Position numbers and translations under genes: made by a program. From assembly GCA_035524315.1 (NCBI GenBank), contig DATKPD010000005.1, positions 1 to 39,706 on the forward strand: a stretch of 39,706 nucleotides of DNA, given 5' to 3'. The notes beneath the pieces were generated by a model, which worked only from the letters and a program-made list of their open reading frames with translations, searched no databases and was not told the origin of the DNA. This stretch comes from BOG-938 sp035524315. GTDB taxonomy: Bacteria; Pseudomonadota; Alphaproteobacteria; Caulobacterales; Caulobacteraceae. Shown here in pieces: positions 12,262-20,014 of the stretch; position 1 is the first letter of the stretch; each line of letters opens with the position of its first letter.

Positions 12262-13498
12262 CGGCCTGATCCTGGACGAACCCTGGGCCAAGGCGCCGGC
12301 CACCCAGGCGGTGATGGCGGCCCTGACCGCGTCGGGCGGCCCTGACTGCGCGCGCTTTGTCGGCGGTTGCGTGCGCAACGCCCTGCTGCGCCGGCCGGTC
12401 GACGACGTCGACATCGCCACCACCCTGGTCCCGGATCAGACCATGCGGGCCCTGACGGCCGCCGGCGTGAAGTGGGTTCCGACCGGCGTCGAGCACGGCA
12501 CGGTCACCGCCATCTCCCACGGGCGGCCCTACGAGATCACCACCCTGCGCCGCGACGTGGCCACCGATGGCCGACGCGCCGTGGTGGCGTTCAGCCTGGA
12601 CTGGGCCGAGGACGCCGCGCGGCGGGATTTCCGCCTGAACGCGCTCTACATGGATGGGGCAGGGCGGGTGTTCGACCCGTTGGGCCAAGGCGTGGACGAC
12701 GCGATGAGCGGCCGGATCGTGTTCGTGGGCGATCCCATGACCCGCATCCGCGAGGACTATCTGCGCATCCTGCGCTTCTTCCGTTTCTTGGCGTGGTACG
12801 GGCGCGGCGCGCCGGACCCCGCCGCTCTGGCCGCGTGCGCGGCGCTGAGGGATCTGCTCGCCGACCGACCGGGCGAACGCATTTCCAAGGAACTGCTCAA
12901 ACTGCTGGCCGCCGACGATCCTCGGTCGGCGGCGCGCCTGATGCGCGACGCCGGCGTTCTGGACATGGTCATGCCCGTCGCGGGGCTGGAGCGCCTGGAG
13001 GCGCTGGTGGGCCTTGAGCGGGACGCGCTGGGCGAGACCGATGCGGCGCTGCGACTGCTGGCGCTGATGCCCCAGGTCCCGTCCGAAGTCGCGCGCGCGG
13101 CCGAACGCCTGCGGCTGTCCAACGCCGATCGCGACCGGCTGCTCGCGGCCCTCGCCGCCGCTCCGCCCATCGCCCCGTCCATGGACGCCCACGCCGTGCG
13201 GCGGTTGATATACAAGGCGGGCAAGTCCGCCGCGCGTGACCGGATCAAGCTGGCCTGGGCCGCCGCGCCGCAGGCGCCGGGCTGGCGGGCGCTGTTGCAG
13301 CGAGCCGACGCCTGCGCCGCGCCAGTATTCCCCCTGACCGGTCAGGACGCCATCGCCGCCGGCCTGGCGCCGGGGCCGGTGGTCGGGCGCGCGCTCAAGG
13401 CGGTCGAGGCCTGGTGGATCGATCAGGACTTCCCGGACGACCGACCGCTCGCCCTGGCGCATTTGAGCCGCGTGGCGCACGCGATGGGTGAGCCCTGA
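12254..13498 (+). CDS. cca: CCA tRNA nucleotidyltransferase
   Basis: Adds or repairs the 3'-CCA end of tRNAs. The 414-residue protein shows the class II nucleotidyltransferase head: FVGGCVRNALL, the catalytic acidic pair in VDDVDIATT, then GTVTAISHGRPYEITTLR, the nucleobase-selection segment with RRDFRLNALY and DPLGQGVDD, and IREDYLRILRFFRF in the neck. The length is typical of the alphaproteobacterial form. It starts with GTG (12254) inside the end of the Nudix gene; the overlap and the family N-terminus support this start. Confidence 0.96.
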   Translation: MTDGLILDEPWAKAPATQAVMAALTASGGPDCARFVGGCVRNALLRRPVDDVDIATTLVPDQTMRALTAAGVKWVPTGVEHGTVTAISHGRPYEITTLRRDVATDGRRAVVAFSLDWAEDAARRDFRLNALYMDGAGRVFDPLGQGVDDAMSGRIVFVGDPMTRIREDYLRILRFFRFLAWYGRGAPDPAALAACAALRDLLADRPGERISKELLKLLAADDPRSAARLMRDAGVLDMVMPVAGLERLEALVGLERDALGETDAALRLLALMPQVPSEVARAAERLRLSNADRDRLLAALAAAPPIAPSMDAHAVRRLIYKAGKSAARDRIKLAWAAAPQAPGWRALLQRADACAAPVFPLTGQDAIAAGLAPGPVVGRALKAVEAWWIDQDFPDDRPLALAHLSRVAHAMGEP

Positions 13499-13662
13499 AA
13501 CGGCCGTGAATCGGCGTCAGCCTTCGCTCTCACACAGTTTTGATGCGCCGTCGCATGAACTTAACGGGCCCTAAGAGTCCGCATCGCTCTATAGCGGGGT
13601 CCGGTTGCTTTGAGCCGCCGGCGCTGGCACGGGCCGGCGCCGCGCTCATCAGATAAATATTG

Positions 13663-13676
13663 GCGGTCCGGACCGC
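13663..13676. promoter_or_regulatory. 14-bp perfect palindrome upstream of an exported-protein gene
   Basis: GCGGTCCGGACCGC is a perfect inverted repeat 28 bp before the ATG at 13705, directly after an AT-rich stretch (GATAAATATT, 13652-13661) that could hold a -10 element. Position and symmetry suit a repressor operator or a small hairpin in the leader. In DNA this GC-rich a short palindrome can be accidental. Confidence 0.35.
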
Positions 13677-13704
13677 GCGTTACCGCTAAGCTTGAAGGAT
13701 GCCC

Positions 13705-14772
13705 ATGATCGCCAAATCCAAGGCGCGCCGCCTGTCGAAGATTTTGGCCGCGGCTTCGACCGCCGCCCTGCTGTGCGGCTTCCAGGCGACGCAGAACAGC
13801 CGGCCCTCGCTGTCGGACGCGGCGATGGCGGTCACCAACCCCGAGGCTCCGCCCGTCAAGCTTCCCGCCAATGTGCTGGAGGCGGCCAGCGTCTACATCG
13901 CTTACATCGACCGGGCGGCCGGCATCAGCCCGGCTTTCACCGACGGCCCTTCGGTCCAGGACAGCCTGCGCCGCGCTGAGGCGATCGAAACCAAGCAGAT
14001 GGCGCGGGGCATGACCGCCTACGCCGCCATCGTCGCCCTGCAGGAGCCCACCTTCGTCGCCTCGGTGCGCAAGTTCGGCGCCGATCCCGTCCAGCGGGGG
14101 CAGGTGGCCCAGGCCCTGCTGGCCGATCCGCGCTACGCCACGGCCTTCCCCGGCGCCGACCGGGCGGCTGGCCTGATCGTCGCGGCCCTGACCGACCAGG
14201 GCCAGCGCGTCGAGGACACCGGCAAGCGGGTCAAGCAGGCGGCCTATGACGTGCAGCACCAGTCGTGGTCCAAGGGCGTCGTCAGCGATCGCGACGGGCG
14301 CCTGGCCCTGGCCAAGTCGCTGTCGGAAACCCAACTGACGGCTGACGCCGACGCGGAGAGCCGCATGCAGCAGGCCGCCACAGGGGCCACGCCATTGCTG
14401 GTGTCCGGCGCGGCGGATGCGGGGCCCTATACCCCCACCATCGAGCGGGCGCTGGCGGTCGCGGCCATGGCCGCGCTTGGCGACGGCGGCGAGGATTTCT
14501 CCGAGCCCCTCAACGCCCTGCTCACCGTGCCCGAGCAGAGCGACTGCCTGCACGACGCAAAGCTCGACCTCTATGAATGCCTGGCGGTGGCCAAGCCGCA
14601 CTATGAGGATGTGTTCTGCCTGGGCCAGCACGTGCTGGCCGACGCCGGGGCCTGCATCATCAAGAGCGTGACGCCCTACGTCGCGCCGCCGCCGGTGTTG
14701 ATCAAGGCCACCGACACCAAGCCGGCGCCCGTCAAATCCCGGGCGCGCAAGAAAAAGGTCGTCAAACACTAG
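13705..14772 (+). CDS. Exported protein of unknown function
   Basis: A 355-residue protein with a basic N-terminus (MIAKSKARR) and a hydrophobic stretch LAAASTAALLCGF, a signal peptide. The cysteine in LLCGF does not fit a good lipobox because Leu precedes it, so lipidation is doubtful. The mature part is helical and Ala-rich. Near the C-terminus four cysteines occur in SDCLHDAK, LYECLAVAK, VFCLGQH and GACIIKS, suggesting two disulfides, and a basic Pro-Val-Lys tail ends the protein. An ATG at 13699 lies in the same frame, but AAGGA (13695-13699) overlaps it; the ATG at 13705 is at proper spacing and is preferred. No family recognised. Confidence 0.78.
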   Translation: MIAKSKARRLSKILAAASTAALLCGFQATQNSRPSLSDAAMAVTNPEAPPVKLPANVLEAASVYIAYIDRAAGISPAFTDGPSVQDSLRRAEAIETKQMARGMTAYAAIVALQEPTFVASVRKFGADPVQRGQVAQALLADPRYATAFPGADRAAGLIVAALTDQGQRVEDTGKRVKQAAYDVQHQSWSKGVVSDRDGRLALAKSLSETQLTADADAESRMQQAATGATPLLVSGAADAGPYTPTIERALAVAAMAALGDGGEDFSEPLNALLTVPEQSDCLHDAKLDLYECLAVAKPHYEDVFCLGQHVLADAGACIIKSVTPYVAPPPVLIKATDTKPAPVKSRARKKKVVKH

Positions 14773-14855
14773 GCCGCCGCAGGCGCGTCATTTGCCCGTC
14801 ATAGCCCAGTTGCGGGCGCGGACTTTAGCGTGTAAACAGCCCCACCCAATTTATC

Positions 14856-14900
14856 CGGTCTGAGACCGACGCCGCGCTTTGGCGCGGCGGTTTCGTTTTG
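14856..14900 (+). terminator. Tandem hairpins with U-tract immediately upstream of rplY (terminator or leader attenuator)
   Basis: A small hairpin CGGTC-TGA-GACCG (14856-14868) is followed at once by a GC-only 8-bp stem, CGCCGCGC (14870-14877) with GCGCGGCG (14882-14889), loop TTTG, then GTTTCGTTTTG. The second hairpin has the form of an intrinsic terminator and ends only about 12 nt before the rplY start codon. It could end transcription from the exported-protein gene, but it leaves hardly any room for a promoter of rplY behind it, so it may instead lie in the rplY leader as an attenuator. Confidence 0.72.
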
Positions 14901-14911
14901 AGGCAGTGGCT

Positions 14912-15520
14912 ATGGCCGAGATCGTTCTGAACGTGGAAGTCCGTGAAGGCGTTGGCACGGGCGCTTCGCGCTCGGTGCGCCGCGAAGGCAAGGTGCCGGG
15001 CGTGCTGTACGGCGGCCCGCGCGGTCCCGTCTGCATCGCGGTGCCCAGCAACGAGTTCCGCAAGGCGCTCTACTCGGGCAAGCTGCTCGGCCACATGGTC
15101 ACCCTGCGCCACGGCGGCGAGGACCAGACCGTTATCGCCAAGGACGTGCAGTTCCACCCCGTGTCGGACGAGCCGATGCACTTCGACCTGTACCGCGTCG
15201 ACGAGCACCAGCTGATCAAAATCGCCGTGCCGGTGCACTTCAAGAACGAGGACGCCTCGCCGGGCATGAAGGCCGGCGGCGCCTTGAACATCAACCTGCA
15301 CGAAGTCGAGCTGGAAGTGCCGGCCGACTCCATCCCCGAGGAGCTGGTGGTCGATCTGGCGGGCCTCGAAGTGGGCGCGGTGATTCACGCGGGCGACCTG
15401 AAACTGCCGGCCGGCGCCAAGGTGTCCAAGCACGACGCCGAGCTCACCGTCGCCTCGATCGCCATGTCCTCGGCCTTCAAGTCCGACGAAGCGGCCGCCA
15501 CCGAAACCGCCGAAGGCTGA
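14912..15520 (+). CDS. rplY: 50S ribosomal protein L25 (Ctc/TL5 form)
   Basis: Binds the 5S rRNA. The 202-residue length is that of the two-domain Ctc/TL5 type: the N-terminal L25 domain (MAEIVLNVEVREGVGTG, RREGKVPGVLYGG) and a C-terminal beta domain (LNINLHEVELEVPADSIPEE). The ATG at 14912 begins the standard N-terminus and has GAGG about 9 bp upstream; the open frame before it only crosses the hairpin region. pth follows 28 bp later on the same strand, the usual rplY-pth pair. Confidence 0.97.
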   Translation: MAEIVLNVEVREGVGTGASRSVRREGKVPGVLYGGPRGPVCIAVPSNEFRKALYSGKLLGHMVTLRHGGEDQTVIAKDVQFHPVSDEPMHFDLYRVDEHQLIKIAVPVHFKNEDASPGMKAGGALNINLHEVELEVPADSIPEELVVDLAGLEVGAVIHAGDLKLPAGAKVSKHDAELTVASIAMSSAFKSDEAAATETAEG

Positions 15521-15548
15521 TCGCGGCTGAGCGGGTAGGGGATCGGCC

Positions 15549-16172
15549 ATGCTGATCCTGGCGGGCCTCGGCAATCCGGGCGCCAAGTACGAGAAGAACC
15601 GGCACAACATCGGCTTCATGGCGATGGACGCCATCGCGCGCCGGTGGAGTTTCGGGCCCGAGCGCTCGTCGTTCCAGGGGCTGATCCGCGCCGGCGCGAT
15701 TCCGACGCCGGGCGGTGAGGTCAAGGCCATCCTGCTCAAGCCGCAGACCTTCATGAACGAGAGCGGGCGCTCGGTGGGCGAGGCGATGCGCTTCTACAAG
15801 GCCGAGCCGCCCGACGTGACCGTGTTCTACGACGAGCTTGACCTCGCGCCGGGCCGCTTTCGCATGAAGGCCGGCGGCGGGGCCGCGGGGCACAACGGCA
15901 TCCGCTCGATCATCGCCCACATCGGCCCGCATTTTCGCCGCGCGCGCATGGGCATCGGCCACCCCGGGCACAAGGACCGGGTGATGGGCCACGTGCTGTC
16001 CGATTTCCACAAGGTCGACCAGGCCTGGCTCGCGGCCCTGTGCGACGCCTGCGCCGACGCCTTGCCGATCCTGGCGGCGGGAGAGGACGAGCGCTATCAG
16101 GGCGAGGTGATGCGCCTGGCGCCGGCCGAGAAACTCGACACGCGCAAGGCTGGACGGGAGGCCGCCCCCTGA
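15549..16172 (+). CDS. pth: Peptidyl-tRNA hydrolase
   Basis: Releases peptides from prematurely dissociated peptidyl-tRNA. The 207-residue protein has GLGNPG with N9, RHNIGF with the catalytic H19, QTFMNESG with N70, YDELDL with D95 and GGGAAGHNGIRSI, all in the Pth pattern. It follows rplY, and its TGA shares one base with the ATG of the next gene (TGATG at 16170-16174), a coupling signal. The C-terminal 20 residues are a charged variable tail. Confidence 0.97.
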   Translation: MLILAGLGNPGAKYEKNRHNIGFMAMDAIARRWSFGPERSSFQGLIRAGAIPTPGGEVKAILLKPQTFMNESGRSVGEAMRFYKAEPPDVTVFYDELDLAPGRFRMKAGGGAAGHNGIRSIIAHIGPHFRRARMGIGHPGHKDRVMGHVLSDFHKVDQAWLAALCDACADALPILAAGEDERYQGEVMRLAPAEKLDTRKAGREAAP

Positions 16173-16924
16173 TGTTCGGCATCGGTCCTATCGTTCTGTC
16201 CCTGGCCTTCTCCATCGGCCTGTGCGTCCACGTCGTGCGCACCGGGCGCGAGGCCTTCTGGCTGTGGGTGATCCTGCTGTTCCAACCCCTGGGCGGGATT
16301 GTCTATCTGGTGGCCATCGTCCTGCCGTCGCTGATGGGCGGCCCGACCGCGCGGCGCGCGGGCGCGGCGGCGCGCGCCACGCTCGACCCCACCCGCGACT
16401 ATCGCCAGGCCCAGCAGGCGGTTCAGGATACGCCCACGGTGCACAACCGCATGCGCCTGGCCGAGGCGGCGGGCGAGCTCGGTCGCTGGGACGAGGCGCT
16501 GACGCAATACCGGCAAGCGGCCCAGGGCGTGCACGCCGAAGACCCCGCCCTGATGGAAGGACTGGCGCGCGCCCTGGTCGAGCTGGGCCAGTTCGCCGAG
16601 GCGCTGCCGATCCTCGAGCGCCTGGGCCTGGACGGCGAGCCCGGCCACACGCCCCAGATCGGCCTGCTGTTCGCGCGCGCCTATGAGGGGCTTGGCCGGC
16701 CCAGCGATGCGGACCGCTATTATCGCTCCGCCGGCCTGCGCACGCCCGGACTGGAGGGCCTGGCGCGCTACGCCGCCTTCCTCGCCCGCGCCGGCCGCGC
16801 CGACGAAGCACGCCAGATGTTGACCGACATCGACCAACGCCTGGCCCGCACCAACGCCCGCTTCCAGAAGGAAGGCCGCCAGTGGCGCGATCTTGCCGCG
16901 GAGGCGATCGCCCGGGCCCGGTAG
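16172..16924 (+). CDS. TPR protein with N-terminal PLDc_N-type membrane segment
   Basis: A 250-residue protein. Residues 1-55 form two hydrophobic segments; the second, FWLWVILLFQPLGGIVYLV, matches the short membrane domain found at the start of cardiolipin synthases (PLDc_N), here without any phospholipase domain. From about residue 70 the chain is helical with tetratricopeptide-like repeats (NRMRLAEAAGELGRWDEALTQY, LARALVELGQFAEALPIL, FARAYEGLGRPSDADRYY, AAFLARAGRADEARQML). It is coupled to pth by a one-base overlap and precedes ychF by 77 bp. It is probably an inner-membrane scaffold with the TPR part in the cytoplasm; the partner is unknown. Confidence 0.88.
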   Translation: MFGIGPIVLSLAFSIGLCVHVVRTGREAFWLWVILLFQPLGGIVYLVAIVLPSLMGGPTARRAGAAARATLDPTRDYRQAQQAVQDTPTVHNRMRLAEAAGELGRWDEALTQYRQAAQGVHAEDPALMEGLARALVELGQFAEALPILERLGLDGEPGHTPQIGLLFARAYEGLGRPSDADRYYRSAGLRTPGLEGLARYAAFLARAGRADEARQMLTDIDQRLARTNARFQKEGRQWRDLAAEAIARAR

Positions 16925-17001
16925 GCCGGGGGCGATGTTTGGGGTCGCCAATCGCGCCCACGCCCGTATAAGACCCCCTCACGAAACCCATCGAGGACCT
17001 G

Positions 17002-18099
17002 ATGGCGCTGAAAGTCGCGATCGTCGGCCTGCCCAATGTGGGCAAGTCCACCCTGTTCAACGCCCTGACCCAGACGGCGGCGGCCCAGGCGGCCAACTAT
17101 CCCTTCTGCACCATTGAGCCCAATACCGGCGACGTGGCGGTGCCCGAGCCGCGCCTGGACGTGCTGGCCAAGATCGCCGGGTCCAAGGAAATCATTCCCG
17201 CGCGGATCAACTTCGTCGACATCGCCGGCCTGGTGCGCGGCGCCTCCAAGGGCGAGGGCCTGGGAAACCAGTTCCTGGCCAACATCCGCGACTGCGACGC
17301 GGTGGCCTATGTCTCGCGCTGCTTCGTCAACGACGACATCACCCATGTGGAAGGTCGCGTCGATCCGATCTCGGACCTCGACATCATCGAGACCGAGTTG
17401 ATGCTGGCCGATCTGGAGAGCCTGGAGAAGCGCTCGGTCGCCTTGGAAAAGAAGGCCAAGGGCGGCGACAAGGAGGCGGCCCTGACCCTGTCCCTGGTCA
17501 AGCTGGCGCTGGAGCAGCTCAATCAGGGCAAGCCCGCCCGCCACGCCAAAGTCGATCCGGACCACGCCAAGGCGTGGCAGATGCTGCAACTGCTGACCGC
17601 CAAGCCGACCCTCTATGTGTGCAACGTCGAGGAAGAGGCGGCCGACAAGGGCAACGCCCTGTCGGCGCTGGTGGCCCAGCGGGCGGCGGCCGACAACGCC
17701 AAGTCGGTGGTGATCTCGGCCCAGATCGAGAGCGAGGTGGCCATGCTCGACGCCGCCGAACGCGCCGAGTTCCTCGAGACCCTGGGCCTGGAAGAGCCGG
17801 GCCTCAACCGCCTGATCCGCGAGGCCTACACCCTGCTGGGCCTGCAGACCTATTTCACCGTTGGGCCCAAGGAGGCGCGCGCCTGGACCATTTCGGTCGG
17901 CATGACCGCGCCCCAGTCCGCCGGCGTAATCCATACCGACTTCGAGAAGGGCTTCATCCGCGCCGAAACCATCGCCTATGACGACTACGTCAAGCTGGGC
18001 GGCGAGGGCGGCGCCCGCGAGGCAGGCAAGATGCGCCTGGAAGGCAAGGAGTACGTGGTGCACGACGGCGACGTCATGCATTTCCGCTTCAACGCTTGA
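17002..18099 (+). CDS. ychF: Redox-regulated ATPase YchF (OLA1 type)
   Basis: A ribosome-associated P-loop protein of the Obg family that prefers ATP to GTP. The 365-residue protein has the P-loop GLPNVGKSTLFN, switch region NYPFCTIEPNTG, the DIAGLVRGASKGEGLGNQF G3 segment, the altered G4 motif YVCNVEE typical of YchF (explaining the ATP preference), a coiled-coil insertion around residues 130-175 and a C-terminal TGS domain (QTYFTVGPKEARAWTI, and IHTDFEKGFIRAE). An upstream GTATAAGA (16967-16974) could be its -10 region. A complete ordinary family member. Confidence 0.98.
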   Translation: MALKVAIVGLPNVGKSTLFNALTQTAAAQAANYPFCTIEPNTGDVAVPEPRLDVLAKIAGSKEIIPARINFVDIAGLVRGASKGEGLGNQFLANIRDCDAVAYVSRCFVNDDITHVEGRVDPISDLDIIETELMLADLESLEKRSVALEKKAKGGDKEAALTLSLVKLALEQLNQGKPARHAKVDPDHAKAWQMLQLLTAKPTLYVCNVEEEAADKGNALSALVAQRAAADNAKSVVISAQIESEVAMLDAAERAEFLETLGLEEPGLNRLIREAYTLLGLQTYFTVGPKEARAWTISVGMTAPQSAGVIHTDFEKGFIRAETIAYDDYVKLGGEGGAREAGKMRLEGKEYVVHDGDVMHFRFNA

Positions 18100-18108
18100 G
18101 GCCCGGCG

Positions 18109-18133
18109 CGCTAAGACGGGCCCGCTAAGACGG
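18109..18133. repeat. Direct repeat of 11 bp, 14-bp period, upstream of the hydrolase gene
   Basis: CGCTAAGACGG occurs at 18109-18119 and 18123-18133, between ychF and the dienelactone hydrolase. The core GCTAAGAC resembles the Caulobacter housekeeping -10 consensus GCTANAWC with one mismatch, so the pair could be tandem promoter elements or a helix-spaced regulator site. No convincing -35 box at the right distance was found. Confidence 0.4.
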
Positions 18134-18163
18134 ACAGTGTGCGCGTAAGCTTGGAGGATCGAC

Positions 18164-18832
18164 GTGAAGCTCATCAGCAAGGCCGACGGGTTCGAGTTCG
18201 AGACCTATCACGCTCAGCCGACCGACGCCCGGCGGGGCGGGTTGGTGCTGATCCCCGAGATTTTCGGGGTGACGGCGGGCATCAAGCGCATGGCCGACGG
18301 CTTCGCCGAGGCCGGCTATGAGGTGCTGGTCCCCCACGTGTTCGACCGCTGCGAGCGCGGCTACGACGTCGAGCGCAAGCCCGAGACCTTCGAGACCGGC
18401 TTCCGCTATGTGCAGGAGGTCGGATTCGACCGCGTCATCGGCGACGTGCAGGCCTGTATCGACGCGCTCAAGGGCCCGGTGTTCATCACCGGCTTCTGCT
18501 ACGGCGGCACGGTCACCTGGCTGGCGGCGGCGCGCTGCACCGGCCTGACGGCGGCGTCCGCCTATTACGGCGGATCGATCAAGGATTTCCTGAACGAAGC
18601 GCCCAAGGTTCCGATTATCCTGCATTTCGGCAAGAAGGATCACTACATCCCCGCCGAGACGCGTGAGGCCATCGCCGCGGCCTATCCCGATGCGCCGATC
18701 TATCTCTACGACGCCGACCACGGCTTCTATTCCGACGACCGGCCGGACTATCAGGTCGAGCCGGCCGCCCTCAGCAAGCTGCGCACCCTGCAGTTCTTCC
18801 ACCAGGCCGCGAGCGGCAAGATCGAGGCCTAG
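18164..18832 (+). CDS. Dienelactone hydrolase family protein
   Basis: A 222-residue alpha/beta hydrolase. The nucleophile is C112 in GFCYGG, the DLH-type G-x-C-x-G-G elbow; D159 (GKKDHYIP) and H186 (DADHGFY) complete the triad, and E32 in PEIFG matches the glutamate that activates the cysteine in DLH. It starts with GTG (18164), preceded by GGAGGA (18153-18158). Natural substrates of housekeeping DLH-like proteins are mostly unknown and there are no aromatic-degradation neighbours here, so a role in chloroaromatic breakdown is not indicated. Its 3' end overlaps the convergent membrane-protein gene by 4 bp. Confidence 0.93.
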   Translation: MKLISKADGFEFETYHAQPTDARRGGLVLIPEIFGVTAGIKRMADGFAEAGYEVLVPHVFDRCERGYDVERKPETFETGFRYVQEVGFDRVIGDVQACIDALKGPVFITGFCYGGTVTWLAAARCTGLTAASAYYGGSIKDFLNEAPKVPIILHFGKKDHYIPAETREAIAAAYPDAPIYLYDADHGFYSDDRPDYQVEPAALSKLRTLQFFHQAASGKIEA

Positions 18833-19317
18833 GCCCGCGGATCGCCCTCGGCCACCTCGATCGCCTGGCGCACATGGGGATGGCGCTCCAGGCGGCGGGC
18901 CAGGACCGCCTGGGCGAAGATCACGCCGATGCCGGCCGCGTATCCGGAGAACACCCCGGCCGGATAGCGTCCGCCCGAGGCCACGCCCGCGATCTGCAGG
19001 TAGATGAACAGGGCGGCGAACACCAGAAGGCCCAGGCCCACCAGCACCGAGCGCACGGTCTGGCCAAAGCCGGCCTTGAAGCACAGCCAGACATAGCGCT
19101 CCACCCAGCTGCGTCCGGGCGGAAAGACCATGAAGCCGACCAGGCTCAGGCCGAGGAACAGGCCGGGAAAGCCGAGCGTGAACAGCGCCTTGCGTTGGTC
19201 GGAGCCGGGCAGCACCCGCCAGGCGTGGATCACCGCGCCCAGATAGACCAGGCACGCGAACAGCAGGGCGCTGTTCTGCATGCGTCTGAAATTGCGCCAA
19301 GCCCGGGTATGGGTCAT
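18829..19317 (-). CDS. Small integral membrane protein, unknown function
   Basis: A 162-residue protein with about four hydrophobic segments (roughly residues 15-33, 45-63, 87-110 and 120-138) separated by short basic loops, so an inner-membrane protein. No catalytic motif is visible and I do not recognise the family. It lies 61 bp downstream of apt on the same strand and may be co-transcribed with it. It ends within the last codons of the convergent hydrolase gene. Confidence 0.8.
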   Translation of the reverse strand: MTHTRAWRNFRRMQNSALLFACLVYLGAVIHAWRVLPGSDQRKALFTLGFPGLFLGLSLVGFMVFPPGRSWVERYVWLCFKAGFGQTVRSVLVGLGLLVFAALFIYLQIAGVASGGRYPAGVFSGYAAGIGVIFAQAVLARRLERHPHVRQAIEVAEGDPRA

Positions 19318-19378
19318 CGCCGCCTAAGGTAGGCGCCGCCTTGGACGAACGCCACCTTGGCCGCGCGATCCTGGCCGC

Positions 19379-19906
19379 TCAGTGTCCGGGAAAATCGATC
19401 AGGGTGGTGACCGGCACGTTGAGCTGGCTCAGCCGCTCCGAACCGCCCAGGTCGGGCAGGTCGATCACGAAGCCGGCGGCCACCACCTCGGCCCCCGCGC
19501 GGCGCAGCAGCTCGACCCCGGCGATCGCGGTGCCGCCGGTGGCGATCAGGTCGTCGACCAGCATCACCCGCTCGCCCGCCTCGCAGGCGTCCTGGTGCAT
19601 CTCCAGCGCGTCCACGCCGTATTCCAGGGCGTACTCCACCGCATGGGTCGCATGGGGCAGCTTGCCCTTCTTGCGCAGGGGGATGAAGCCCGCGCCCAGC
19701 TGATGGGCGATGGCCCCGCCCAGGATGAAGCCGCGCGCCTCCAGACCCGCCACCTTGGTCACGCCCAGGTCCTTGAACGGCTCGACCAGCCGGTCCACGG
19801 CGTGGCCGAAGGCCTCGGCGTCGCCGAACAGGGTGGTGATGTCGCGAAAGATGATCCCCGGCTTGGGATAGTCCGGGATGGTGCGGATGGCGGCGCTGAG
19901 ATCCAT
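19379..19906 (-). CDS. apt: Adenine phosphoribosyltransferase
   Basis: Purine salvage: converts adenine and PRPP to AMP. The 175-residue protein has the type I PRTase PRPP loop VMLVDDLIATGGTA, the N-terminal DYPKPGIIFRDITTL of bacterial Apt, and GLEARGFILGGAIAHQLG with RKKGKLPH. It lies downstream of the petABC terminator on the same strand and so should have its own promoter between 19907 and 19970. The small membrane-protein gene follows. Confidence 0.97.
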   Translation of the reverse strand: MDLSAAIRTIPDYPKPGIIFRDITTLFGDAEAFGHAVDRLVEPFKDLGVTKVAGLEARGFILGGAIAHQLGAGFIPLRKKGKLPHATHAVEYALEYGVDALEMHQDACEAGERVMLVDDLIATGGTAIAGVELLRRAGAEVVAAGFVIDLPDLGGSERLSQLNVPVTTLIDFPGH

Positions 19907-19962
19907 GGGCGGTGACGGGTCCTTTCCGGCGCGGGGAACTTAGCGATCATCGCCGCCGGTTC

Positions 19963-19994
19963 AAACAAAAAGGCCCGCCGGGGGGCGGGCCTTC
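19963..19994 (-). terminator. Intrinsic terminator of the petABC operon
   Basis: On the minus strand AAGGCCCGCC (19994-19985) pairs perfectly with GGCGGGCCTT (19980-19971) around a CCCC loop and is followed by TTTGTTTG. It starts 20 bp after the petC stop and separates the bc1 operon from apt. Confidence 0.92.
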
Positions 19995-20014
19995 CGCGTC
20001 CTGACGCAGGTCGG

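Noticed and set aside
10993..12423. A 476-codon minus-strand frame across the GNAT and Nudix genes
   Set aside because: Both plus-strand genes show intact family motifs; the antisense product shows none.
13561..14769. A 402-codon minus-strand frame opposite the exported protein at 13705
   Set aside because: Low-complexity antisense shadow; the plus-strand frame has a signal peptide and a proper ribosome binding site.
18164..18832. Dienelactone hydrolase as part of an aromatic degradation cluster
   Set aside because: Its neighbours are housekeeping genes, and stand-alone DLH-like proteins are common in core genomes.
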